64,000 nt of DNA from Physcia stellaris. Its lineage: Eukaryota > Ascomycota > Lecanoromycetes > Caliciales > Physciaceae. Of the stretch, positions 47,336 to 58,867 are shown one piece after another. Made by a program: the position numbers and the translations under genes. The stretch covers positions 248,001 through 312,000 of the forward strand of contig JABSSW010000019.1 in NCBI GenBank assembly GCA_018902385.1, written 5' to 3'. How positions within the stretch are numbered: the first letter of the stretch is position 1; every line of letters begins with the position of its first letter. The notes under the pieces were generated by a model. That model was not told the origin of the DNA and made no database searches. It saw nothing but the letters and a program-made list of their open reading frames with translations.

Positions 47336-48408
47336 TCATCTCAGTTGAGATTCAAGGCTACGTTTTTGTAGTTTGATCTCAGTGGATTCCTTGACAGCTT
47401 CCACAAGAACAAGTCTTGCTGCCACAGCTGCGTCTACCGCTCGATCCATCAAGGCATCGATCGCTGCGTGGTCCGAAGCATCGCGATCGATCTCACCAAA
47501 GGTATCTCCTTTTACCCATATTTCAGTCACTTCATCCCGTGATTGGAGATAGCTTAGTACGCAAGCACCACCTAGGTTTGTATGCTCTGCCGGACAAGGA
47601 TCCATCAACATTCGAGCCGTTGCTTCTGGTTCGCCTGAATCCGCTATGGGTGTCGTTTTCTTCTTGCCTGTCGCAGGCTGGCGGACTGTAGCCGCAACGC
47701 CCCCAGTAACAAAATCCACGCAGTCAATACCCGCATCCACAATTGCGGCAGAAGCCACAGTGATACAGCCAGATAGGATCGACATCATTGCCAATCCCTT
47801 GCTCTGGCTGGGCTCACCTATATTGAGTGCACCTGTATTATCGTTCCCGCAGTCTACTTCACCCTCGAGGATGGTGATAATCACATCGACGCCGCTTTTC
47901 GGCCATCGCTCAGTGATGAGCATGCCACGCAAGGCAGTCTCAAGGTGGACGGCAAGATCACGCTCGCTAGAATCCCGCACGTAACCTCTCCGTTGTCGAG
48001 ACGCAAAAGGCGCGAATTTGATATGGGTTGAGAGAAGCAGCTGTGGGGTGAATGGTGCTGATCGCGGGAGGGGTCGCGGTCCATGGACGGTACACGTCAA
48101 TTTTAGTGAACTCGATCGGTTTGAGAGGTATTCAGAGCCTGAAGTTGTTCCTGAAGAAGGCTCAAGCTCTAGGTACGCCGAACCTGAGGCAGAGGGTGTC
48201 AAACCGGTCTTCAGGACTATGAAAGCAGCAGTTAGGTCAACTATAGAGGCAACCGCTTTTTGGGCTGTCAGTACCTACATATCTTCCTGATCTGATTTGG
48301 TGCTCGCGTCCGCAGGCGTCCAGGGTTCTGGAGACCTGTGATCGGCTGGGCGTACACTGGGGGCGTAGTGCCACTGGCAGGTCCGTTGACGCGTCTTCTG
48401 TCGGCCAT
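47336..48408 (-). CDS. MTR3: Exosome RNase PH-like core subunit MTR3
   Basis: Exons 48279-48408 and 47336-48216 (62-nt intron) give 336 residues. The N-terminal exon ends IRKI and splices to FLKTGLTPSASGSAYLELE, the usual MTR3 beginning (R.....K.G....A.GSAY.E). RNase PH-fold stretches follow: KLTCTVHGPRPLPRSAPFTP, then KFAPFASRQRRGYVRDSSERDL and SILSGCITVASAAIVDAGIDC. MTR3 is one of six catalytically inactive RNase PH-type subunits forming the ring of the RNA exosome in nucleus and cytoplasm. The protein is longer than yeast Mtr3 (about 250), with an insert around EGEVDCGNDNTGALN and a longer C-terminal helix. Rrp41 and Rrp46 were considered; the start and the overall spacing fit MTR3 best. 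Confidence 0.85.
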
Positions 48409-50281
48409 GATATCAATAATGAGCCACGACAGATCTTCAAGCTTCTTCCCGTTCAAACATGAACATTCGTATTTGAGCGTTGGTTGTGGTGTATTTTACA
48501 TTAGCGGCTACTTTACGCATTTTAGCTTGTTATAAGATACCTCTTCAATCCCATTAGGTAGTTAGGTAGACATGCCCGCGAGGCCAGTCATAAATCTCAA
48601 ATCTTCCATCAACTAGGTAGGATCGCACTACTTCGTTTGCTCCTTGCAACAGTATCGCCATTCGTCGTCCCCTGACATTGAGCCACCGCTTATACTCTCA
48701 GATTCCCGTAAGTGAATATGCTCAAGTCTAACCACGTTTCGTCACACTTTACATGAAGAAATCAACCTTACAAGTTCTGGCGACGCCTATGAGCCATTGA
48801 ACAACATGCACTACCATCTGATCAGCGTAGAAACACAGTCTCAATAGATGAGACCCAATTCGATTCCTGCCCGAAAAGGCTGTCTAAAGATCTAGCACTA
48901 ACTACAATTCATAGATACAACGGGGTATTAAGTCCCCATTCGTGAAGGCCACCTTTGGGTAATACAAACCTTTCCTCCCCGTGTATGCTCCTATTCGCCC
49001 TCAATATCACGCTTCTTTAACATTGCGCGATTCTTGATGATGAGAAATTGTTTTTCAGTTCTGCTACTGAACTATCATGTGGATTAACATTACCAAACTT
49101 ACCAAATCTCTGAAATGGATATCGTCAAATTCTGGGTAGTCTAGATAGATTTGAAAACGGATTTTGCTGACTGCAGAACGATCCAGGTCCACCTTGGCAT
49201 TTAATTTTACTTCGGTTTACAAGGTAAGCATATCTACATGTCCTTTGCCCGCATGATGATGAAAGAAGTCAATCCATTCCCTGAAATCCTTCCCTACCAA
49301 GTCACCCTCCCACACCGGACTGGCTCCTACCAGCTAGGATGATTGGTGGTGGAGTTAGGCTGCCCCATACGTTGCATCGCGCTTCGTTATGGAGTGGACT
49401 TTCATGCTGACTTTCGAGCCCAGAGTTTGTGTTTGGTCGTCTTGGCCATCGTAGACTTGGGGCCGGTAGGAGAGACCTGATTAACTCGGCTTTTCTGACA
49501 TTGCGTCAATGTTTCTGAAGCTCACAAGCAGGCTCACTGGACTCGTTTTGCTAACCCTTTGGGAGAATCTAGATTTTCGGCTCCGAATATCCCATAGGTC
49601 TTTCAGGGCCTAATGTCTGTAGGGATCAGTCTGGCAGGTCATAAAAGCATAGCTTGGGCCGAAAGACAGAGTTCGGGCGGCTGCTTTCCTTTACAGTCGA
49701 ATCATCAACACGGTGAGTAGGAGAGCAGGATCTGTAGCGCGATTGGATCAGAGCCCGCTTGCAGAAGGCCTTGAAAGGAAGGATCAATGTCAAATAGTCT
49801 TTCTCATATACAAAGTAGAGGCGTTCGTTGCCTGACAATAGTCTGCATTGCACTCGACTGCAAAAGCCTCAGTGATCTATATCGATGGCAACATGCCAAA
49901 TAAGATGGGTTGACGCTGGATTTTGGTTGGGCCGGATTTTGATGCCAAGACGAGAAACGCAGGGGTTGCCCACTAGCGTCGGTCAGCGATTCCTGTCCAC
50001 TTCTCCAGAGACTCCCGTTGTCTTCACTTTCGACAATAATTCAACCGCGCTCTACTCCCCCAACACCTGTGAAATCGACTGTGCGAACATAATGCAGCTT
50101 GCCCTAAGATCAACCGCGTCCATATAACGTCCACAAGCCTGTGAACAACAAGAACATCCCCGCCTACTCTGTCCCATCTTTCGCCCTCGAGGCCCCATTT
50201 TTCATCGCTACAAAGTGGAACGGCAGCTGGATGCATTGGCGTCAGTCTTGAAGACGCAGTTTAGGCAGTGGTGCCGGGGAG
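48409..50281. other. Long gap between MTR3 and ANP1
   Basis: About 1.9 kb on the 5' side of both genes. No frame above 80 codons with any feature; no tRNA or rRNA recognised. Probably regulatory or non-coding. Confidence 0.45.
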
Positions 50282-52075
50282 ATGTTAAATAACAGGCACC
50301 ATGCCTACCTCAATGGGCAATCCGCCTATCCCCGAGGGAGCAGTCTTCCCTCAGCTTATAGGTCCGTTGGGCTCGACAACACCCGGTCACGGTGGGGGAT
50401 GCTCGGCAGCGTTACTAACTTGTGCACTCTTCGCAGATATCAGCCAGCTTCCAAACAACTACGGCGAAGGAAACAGCTCTTGACTCGATTAGCCATTCTT
50501 GGCAGCATATCCCTGCTCCTATCCCTTATCTTCTTCCCTTCCTTCCGCACCGCGACCTTTACAACACTTTCACTTGGTTTACTATCAACCAGTGAAGACT
50601 TGCAGCTTGAGACTGTCAGATATTATGACCTTTCTAACGTGGGAGGTACAGCAAGGGGTTGGGAGCGAGAGGAAAGGGTCCTCTTATGCGCCCCTCTACG
50701 GGATGCAGAATCGCATTTGCCTATGTTCTTCGCTCATCTACGCAATTTTACATATCCGCACCACCTCATCGATCTAGCCTTCCTAGTATCCGATTCCAAA
50801 GACAACACTTTGAGCCTTTTATCCCATTTGCTGACAGACTTACAAAAAGACCCGGACCCTAAACAGCCGTACGGCGAGATATCAATCCTAGAGAAGGACT
50901 TTGGCCAGAAAGTCAATCAGGATGTCGAGAGTCGTCACGGTTTCGCTGCTCAGGCAAGTAGGAGAAAACTGATGGCGCAGGCTAGGAACTGGCTACTCAG
51001 CGCTGCCCTTCGGCCCACTCACAGCTGGGTCTACTGGCGGGATGTTGATGTGGAGACTGCACCGTTCACTATTTTGGAGGACTTGATGCGGCACAATAAG
51101 GATGTCATTGTTCCTAGTATGCTATATAATCATCGTTCGAGGAGATCATTGCACTTACATACACAAAACAGATGTCTGGAGACCCCTACCTGATTGGCTT
51201 GGAGGTGAACAGCCATACGACTTGAATTCATGGCAAGAGTCAGAAACAGCACTCGCTCTAGCTGACACATTGGACGAAGATGCTGTCATAGTCGAAGGCT
51301 ACGCAGAGTATGCTACTTGGCGCCCTCACCTTGCGTATTTACGCGATCCTTATGGAGATCCTGATATGGAGATGGAGATCGATGGCGTGGGAGGCGTGAG
51401 TATATTGGCGAAAGCCAAAGTGTTTCGATCTGGTGTCCATTTCCCTGCATTTAGCTTTGAGAAACATGCGGAAACTGAAGGGTTTGGAAAAGTGAGTGCC
51501 ACCACATTCTCCTTTTCGAAATCAAGCGACTAAGAGCAACGTAGATGGCGAAGAGAATGGATTTCTCAGTGGTTGGTCTACCGCACTATACGGTTTGGCA
51601 TCTTTACGAACCAAGCGTAGACGACATCAGACATATGGAGGAGATGGAACAAGAACGTAAGAACCGCGAGAAAGAAGAAATGGAGCGTGCGGAGCGCATG
51701 AAGAAGATCAAGGAGGATTTCAATGACCCTAATAGTCAGTGGGACAAAGACAAGGCAGACATTGAAGGCATCACGCAGAAAGATGAAGAGGCAAAGAAGC
51801 AACGAGACCAAGCAAAGCAGTCGGAACAGAAACAGGCGCCTGCCGGTCAGCAGCTCAAAGACTCCACCGAAAATGCAGAGCCGAAGGTTGGAAAGAAGGA
51901 TTCCGAAAAGGCTGCCGCTGGGTCGGTCAAGGAGGCTTCCGACTCAAACGCAGTCAAGGGAGCAAGCAACGAACAAGAAGAGAAGAAGAAGAGCAAAGCG
52001 GTCAAAGAGGGCCAAGAGGCAAAAGCTGCCAAAGACGAGCCCAAAGCGGCAAAGCCGAGGGCAGCCGCGCAGTGA
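50282..52075 (+). CDS. ANP1: Golgi alpha-1,6-mannosyltransferase subunit, Anp1/Mnn9/Van1 family (Anp1-like)
   Basis: Exons 50282-51116, 51172-51491 and 51545-52075 sum in frame to 561 residues. A type II membrane anchor (LLTRLAILGSISLLLSLIFF) follows a basic N-terminus. The luminal domain has the family runs RVLLCAPLRDAESHLP, HSWVYWRDVDVETAP (the D-x-D region), NVWRPLPDWLGGEQPYDLNSW and FPAFSFEKHAETEGFGKMAKR. The complex extends the N-glycan mannan backbone in the cis-Golgi. The C-terminal about 160 residues are a charged, coiled-coil-like, Lys/Glu/Ala-rich tail (EMEQERKNREKEEMERAERM), as in Anp1 rather than Mnn9. The first ATG of the frame was taken; the true start might be a little downstream, since residues 1-45 look unlike a typical N-terminus. 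Confidence 0.9.
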
Positions 52076-52618
52076 AGTCCCTAAACGTGATGTAAAGAGT
52101 ATTTTGGACATGCTGCGTTTTCGAACTCATATCTAGAAGGCTTGGAAGGGATTATACCAGGGAATCTCACGGTATGGCGTACATAGGTGTCTGTCTCTTT
52201 ATCGAGATGATTTCACATCTGAGCCGATGGCTTGGCAAGAAAAAACATGTAACATACAACATCTTTTCCTCTGTTTAGCTGCGTGCGACGAACTTCAATC
52301 ATTGACAACCGTGATACTTGCAAGGCCGTCAGAGAAGACCTCGTGGTACATCTTGAAATGATGCTGCCTTACTAATTTGCCAAACGGTGTCACCTATCAC
52401 GTATTAGTTAAGGTTTTCAGAGTACAACAGTATTTGATATGTGGCTTTGCATAATTTCAAATGACACCTTTTCCCATCATCTCATCCACACATCTATCCG
52501 GTCCCACAAACGGCGGTTGGCTGATTGACTTGGATGTTCTCGATATGGGGAGATTCAGTGCGGCGTCATAGCCTTCGATTCAAACTCTCTTTCCAAGGCC
52601 AGCAGAAGAACTCCAGTC
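52076..52618. other. Intergenic region ANP1 / GEA
   Basis: About 540 bp between two same-strand genes; no gene or RNA recognised. Confidence 0.45.
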
Positions 52619-55600
52619 ATGGACAGTCAAGAAAAGCGCGCATACCCTAGAGTCGCCATTGCTGTTGATCCTGTTGCACTCATTACAACGGAATGTATCA
52701 CTGTCACTTCTGCCATGCGAAAGCATGCACGATGGGCTCATTCGTCTGTCTCCGCTATCTTGGGAGGGGGGGCTACAGTGTCGGGCGGACGAGAGGTCAG
52801 GCCGAAATCTAGAGATACTAGAACAAAGGATCGGCCAGACAGGTCACTTCAAGGGTCAAATGGAACAGTGGGCACCGACGAAAGCTTGGCCAGCCGTTGG
52901 GGACTACGAGGTAAAAAAGGCAAAAGCATGCAAGACAATCCTCTGATGTCTGCTTTTGCTCGGCTCAGAAACGATCTCCGAGGATGCACAGGTCTGTCTA
53001 ACAAGAATTCATCGCACAGGAGGAGATGCTGACCATAATAGACATAAGGACCTTTGATATTCCATCTTTGCTCCACCCCTTCCTCCAAGTCATCCGCTCC
53101 TCCTCCACCTCCGCCCCCATAACCTCCCTCGCTCTGGTCGCCATCACAAAATTTTTTGCTTACAACCTCATTGGCAGGGAGTCCCCAAGACTTCCCTTGG
53201 GAATGCAATTGCTATCTGCAGCGATCACACACTGCCGTTTCGAAGCTAGTGACACGGCAGCAGACGAAACGGTACTGCTACGAATATTAAAGCTGATGGA
53301 GGATATGCTCTCCGGACCTGGGGGAGATTTGCTCGGGGATGAAAGTGTCTGTGAGATGATGGAGACTGGCTTGAGCATGTGCTGTCAAATGCGCCTGTCA
53401 GAGCTCCTTAGGCGGTCCGCAGAGATGTCTATGATCACTATGTGCCAAGTAGTTTTTGAGCGCCTGAAGTCGCTCGAAGCAGAAGCCGGTGAAGATGTTG
53501 AGGCACTGGACGCAGATGATGAACGTACAGCGCAATCGCTGAAGATGGAGCCATCGATAGATGGCGCACATGTGGTTTCGCCGAAAAAGGACAGGATCAA
53601 GGATCCATCTTCAGCCATTCTTACTGACCCAGAACACGGTCAAAACGAAAAGACCGAGCCATCATCTCTGGACGTGGAAAAGCAGACCAATGATGGCAAT
53701 TTCACAAGGTCGCTAGCCAGCGCTAGCACCATTGACTTAACCCAGCATTCCGAAGTGAACGCTGGAGACGACACCACAATCAAACCCTATTCTTTACCGT
53801 CTATACGGGAGCTGTTCCGAGTCCTCGTCGATCTACTTCAACCTCATAATAGGCAGCATGCGGATGCGATGAGGGTCATGGCTCTTCGAATTATTGATGT
53901 AGCACTCGAAGTGGCAGGACCATCTATAGCCAAGCATCCGAGTCTTGCAACTCTGGCCAGAAACGATCTTTGCAGGCACCTCTTCCAGTTGGTGCGTTCG
54001 GAGCACATGGGTTTACTCAATGAGTCATTAAGAGTTGCCGGAACTTTGCTCGCTTCTTGTCGTGGAGTACTTAAATTACAGCAGGAGTTGTTTCTATCAT
54101 ATCTCGTGGCTTGCTTACATCCTCGAGTCGAGATACCATCCGAGCCGGGCATTGATCCAGCATTATACGAAGGCGTCCCACAAGCGCCAAAGCTTGTGAA
54201 GCAGCCTCCCTCGCAAACGAGTAGTGGCCGCTCGACGCCTGTGCCAGTCAAGGATCGACAAAAACTCGGGCTGGAAGGGGGCTCCAGGAAGCCCGACGCT
54301 AGAGAGGCGATGGTGGAGAGTCTTGGGGCACTTTCAAGGATACCCAGCTTCTTAATTGAGTTATACGTCAATTATGACTGTGAAGTGGACCGGAGCGACT
54401 TGTGCGAAGATCTCATAGGATTATTATCAAGGAATGCTTTTCCCGATTCGGCTACCTGGAGCACGACCAATGTGCCACCTCTGTGCCTAGATTCGTTGCT
54501 AGGCTACATACAATTCATAGCTGATCGACTCAATGATGAACCGCGATACGAGGGCTTTCCAGAGAGGCAACGGCTTCTGGAGCAGCGAGCCCGCAAGAAA
54601 ATCATCATTCGAGGAGCCACGAAATTCAATGAGAATCCTAAAGCAGGCATCGCCTTTCTAGCTTCTCAGGGCATCATTGATAATCCCGACGACCCCTATT
54701 CGGTTACAAGATTCTTAAGAGGAACCACAAGGATTAGCAAAGGGATACTCGGTGACTGGTTGTCGAAAAAGTCTCACGGGCATTTGCTCAAAGCATTCCT
54801 CGATCTCTTTGACTTCGATGGCAAGCGAGTCGACGAAGCCTTGAGAGATCTCTTGAACTCCTTCCGACTGCCTGGTGAATCGCAATTGATCGAGCGTATA
54901 GTGACCGACTTTTCCGAGAAATACTGTGCAAGCTCCACCCCGGAGGGCGTCGCTGATAAAGACGCCGTGTACATCTTGACTTATGCTATCATCATGTTGA
55001 ATACAGATTTGCATAATCCTAACATCAAGGGTCAGAAACGCATGACTTATGAAGATTTTGCCAAAAATCTCCGCGGGGTCAACGGTGGCAACGATTTTGC
55101 CGCCGAATATCTGCACGAGATATATGATTCTATCAAGACAAATGAAATCATTTTACCGGATGAACACAATAACAAGCAGTCTTTCGACTATGCCTGGGAA
55201 GAGCTCTTACTCAAAGCTCGAACAGCCGGGCAGTTGATTCTCTGTGATACCAATATATTCGACGCAGATATGTTCAGTGCCACTTGGAAGCCCACTGTCG
55301 CAACGTTATCATATGTCTTCATGTCAGCATCTGATGACGCTGTTTTCTCCCGAGTTGTCGCAGGCTTCGATCAATGTGCTCAAATTGCAGCCAAATATAA
55401 TCTAACGGATGCCCTTGACCACATAATATTCTGCCTTAGCTCGATCACTACAATGGCATCGCCGCAGACCTCTAGTACAGCACTAAATACTGAGGTTCAG
55501 GTGGGAAAGAAGAGCGTCATGGTAAGCGAGCTCGCTGTCAGGTTTGGCAGGGACTTTAAGGCACAATTGGCGTCTGTCGTTCTTTTTGGGGTCATTTCAG

Positions 55601-57738
55601 GGAAGGAATCAAAGATAAAGAAGGGCTGGAAGCATGTACGTATCTCTTCCTCAAGATTTGGTCTGAGTCTGCTAATGACATGTGTGTAGATTGTCAGGAT
55701 ATGGCTCAATCTTTTTGTGAATTCATTGATACCCTCTACCTTTTCTAAAGCCCATGAGATACTCGACATTGCGCAAATTCCCCTTCAACCCCCATCTCAG
55801 ATTATCGATCGTGCAGAGAATGCAAATGAGAGTGGGCTTTTCCAGTCTTTGACATCCTACTTATCCAGTTACGCTGCCGATGATCCTCCTGAGCCATCGG
55901 AGGAAGAACTAGAAAGCACATTGTGTACCGTGGACTGTATCAACGCGTGCGCCATGAGCGCCGTCTTCTCCGGCGTGTTGTAAGTTAGAAGACATGGATG
56001 AGGTTGGGGAAGCCTTGCTAAAAAACTACCAGACAAATACCTGTTCCGTCGCTCCAAGCCCTCGTGAACACCCTCCTTGAGCAGATGCCGGAAAACTCTT
56101 CGCCGGTCGTTATTACCGTTAAACCAGAGAGGCCCCCTGCAGGTCCTGCGAGAACGAATGGTCATCGCACGATACATCAAGGTCCTTTCTACGATCCTGC
56201 CATTGTGTTCGTACTTGAGCTCGCCACTGTTCTAGCAATGCGTGATGCAGAATCCATCGCAACTGTAGGACAGGCGGTCGCAGATACTCTCTATGCTGTT
56301 GTCCGCGACGCTGCCCATGCCCATCCACTCTTACTTTCACGAGCCGTATATTACCTTTTGCTTCTGCTAAATGCAAGCCAAGTAAGTCTCTAAATGACAT
56401 AGTTCTAGCGCCGGCTAATTGGTGTAGGAGCATTCATTCATACGTGCACCGGTGGTTCTCCATACAATCTCAAGCTTTGATCAGCCGATCCTTGACAAGG
56501 CCGCCACAAGTATTTCCAAAGGCTTAGCCATCTGTGTCAAAGAACCAAGCCCTCTGAGGAATGAAGTTATTAATACACCAGACTTCTGGTCATTGTTACA
56601 AAGCTTAAAGGATCAGCCTGAGGTAGCTTCTGATGTCTTTGAATTGATCACAAGGGCAGTCACCAGCCGACCTTCGTCTGTGACTGCGGACAACTATGAA
56701 GCTACTGTTTCTCTCTTGAATAGCTTCGCCACAGCAGGGAGCGTCGGGGCCGTCATTGAGCAGAAAAAGGATAGGAATGCCAGGAAGTCGAAGCCAGTCA
56801 AAACGGTCAAGCCCCGGTAATCACTCTTACCCGCTCCGTTCGCAATACGAGCATTGACTGATAGATTTCCCAGTGAGCTCGAAGTCGTTGATCGAGGATT
56901 CAAAGCCGTCACGATGATCTACCATCTGACTGATCGCGTGCCGAGTCTTATCGAACAATCCCACCTGGAAAGGAACGAAGGTACCGATGCCCCTTGTTTT
57001 CTATTTTTGCGTTTCGTCTGACTGGAAAAAATAGCATGGATCACGTACTGGTCTCCAATTTTCCAAGCGCTACGGGCCCAATGCCTAAACCCCTGCCGCG
57101 AAATTCGACACCAAGCCTTCTCCTATTTGCAGCGTTCCTTACTCTCTCCTGATCTCGCCTCTCCTGATCATCAGGAATGGACAGCTATTTTCGGCGAAGT
57201 ACTCTTTCCTTTGATATCGCGTCTACTGAAACCGGAAACCTACCAGTCCGATCCAATGGGCATGGGCGAGACTAGGGTGCAGGCAGCGACATTACTATGT
57301 AAGATTTTCTTACATCACCTCGTGCTACTCTCAGAATGGGACGGGATGCTAGATCTTTGGCTCAAGATTCTGGACGTCATGGAAAGTCTGATGAAAAGTG
57401 GGCAAGCGGATAGTCTTGTGAGCTTCTTGCCAAGTCTGGTTTTTGTCAGCCAATCAGCTAAATGTATATTTCAGGACGAAGCGGTGCCCGAAAGCATCAA
57501 AAATATTCTGCTTGTTATGGCCGATGGCGGCTTCCTCAAGCCTCCGGCTGAGGGCGAGGAATCGTCACGGATCTGGCAGGAGACCTGGAACCGTGTTGCC
57601 AGATTCCTGCCCCACATGTTCAGGGACATCTTTCCAGAAGCAAGGAGTGCTGAAGGAAAGCCGCCGGAAGGTTCCGTCGTGCTAGAAAACCCCCAAGTCG
57701 AAGCTCGGTCTCCTGAACCCAAGAGGGATCGGCAGTAG
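52619..57738 (+). CDS. GEA1: Golgi ARF guanine-nucleotide exchange factor, Gea1/Gea2/GBF1 family
   Basis: Seven exons (52619-52991, 53042-55635, 55690-55979, 56033-56381, 56428-56816, 56874-56980, 57035-57738) sum in frame to 1,601 residues. The N-terminal DCB domain begins AVDPVALITTECITVTSAM and continues over the first splice as GCTDIRTFDIPSLLHPFLQV. The HUS region (MVESLGALSRIPSFLIELYVNYDCE) is followed by the Sec7 domain from about residue 640. The catalytic glutamic finger is Glu about 737 in FRLPGESQ. C-terminal HDS domains (DYAWEELLLKARTAGQLIL; AWITYWSPIFQALRAQC) complete the order. The protein activates Arf1 at the early Golgi for COPI coat recruitment and is the target class of brefeldin A. 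A Ser/Asp/Glu-rich linker lies between DCB and HUS (about 290-390). Yeast has two paralogues; which one this corresponds to is not meaningful here. Confidence 0.96.
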
Positions 57739-58867
57739 GGAGCGATATCAGAGATGGGGAGCAATGGGAAAGAGGAAGCACCCTGAGCTTCTTTGTATCT
57801 ACTGTAACTGTAAGAAAGAATACTGGTGCATACGCATAGATTATTTGTTTGTTACTGAGGAGAAAACCACAAGTAGACTGCGCGAGGTTGATGTTTGGCT
57901 TTTCGTGGCCAGCCTAGTGACTTGATCTTTCTAGGAATGGGTGGACATGAAGTACACTCTTGTCCACGCATCAGATTTCGCGTGGCTTTCCATCGAGGGA
58001 CACAACAATGTTCAGTTCACCCTATCGATCGGCCTAGCAAAGGCACCCTACTTCATCTTCCCTGATCCCCCTCTCAATTTGATAGCCTGTTGCCAACGTC
58101 GACAGAGACACCCCGGCATTCTAGCCATCTCAGCTTCCGCGGTGAAAAAGGAAGCTACCTCTCCAGCAAGCTACAGTTATCAGTCGTCACGACATCGGTG
58201 CCCTTTACCCAAGGTAGAACGAGAAGGCCAGTGTCGAAGCGAGCTAGGAGACGGATCGACACTCCATCCTGCATAACTCCACTAAGCACTATTGGCCCTT
58301 GACCCTTCCAAGTGAACAAGTCACAATTTTCGAAATGATGAAAATGGGCATTGTGAAATGCCAGGTTCCCTCGCTGAAGGGTCTAATGTGGATATAGAGC
58401 GGAGTAATGGTAGGTAGATGTAGTCCTTGATTTTGAGACTTTGTGTATGTCGTGTGAAAGCGGCACCAAATCATCCGTCATTTTCTTGGGCCAAATGGAC
58501 AGCGACAGGAGACGCCGGAGCTTTCCGATAGTTGACTGGGCCACAGAAATGCTGCATCGTGTCCGCCATTCTTGAGGTAACAAGCGCCTACAGATAGTCC
58601 CTGTCCCGGCTAAGCCGACTTTAAGCGTAGGTCCGCGAGTCTGATTTCTAACCGCATGGTGAGCACAGTTCTTGAGAGATCTTTGGTGAGCGACATAAAT
58701 CCCAGTAATTGGGAAGGAGAATTGGCGTATGGTTGTTGTTACTGTTTCTACGCAATAGACAGAGCCTTGGTGCTTTGATCTGTGCGCAAAGCCGTGATTC
58801 TTAATCGGAGTCCGCGACAAAAGGTTCGCGTGAAAACTCAGACGTTGGTAGTTTACCTTTTCCCAGC
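57739..58867. other. Convergent intergenic region, GEA / SYF1
   Basis: About 1.1 kb between two 3' ends. Overlapping frames of up to 145 codons lack domains. Nothing supportable. Confidence 0.45.

Noticed and set aside
57941-58820. Frames of up to 145 codons between GEA and SYF1
   Set aside because: No ATG in the longest, no homology-like pattern; located between two convergent 3' ends.
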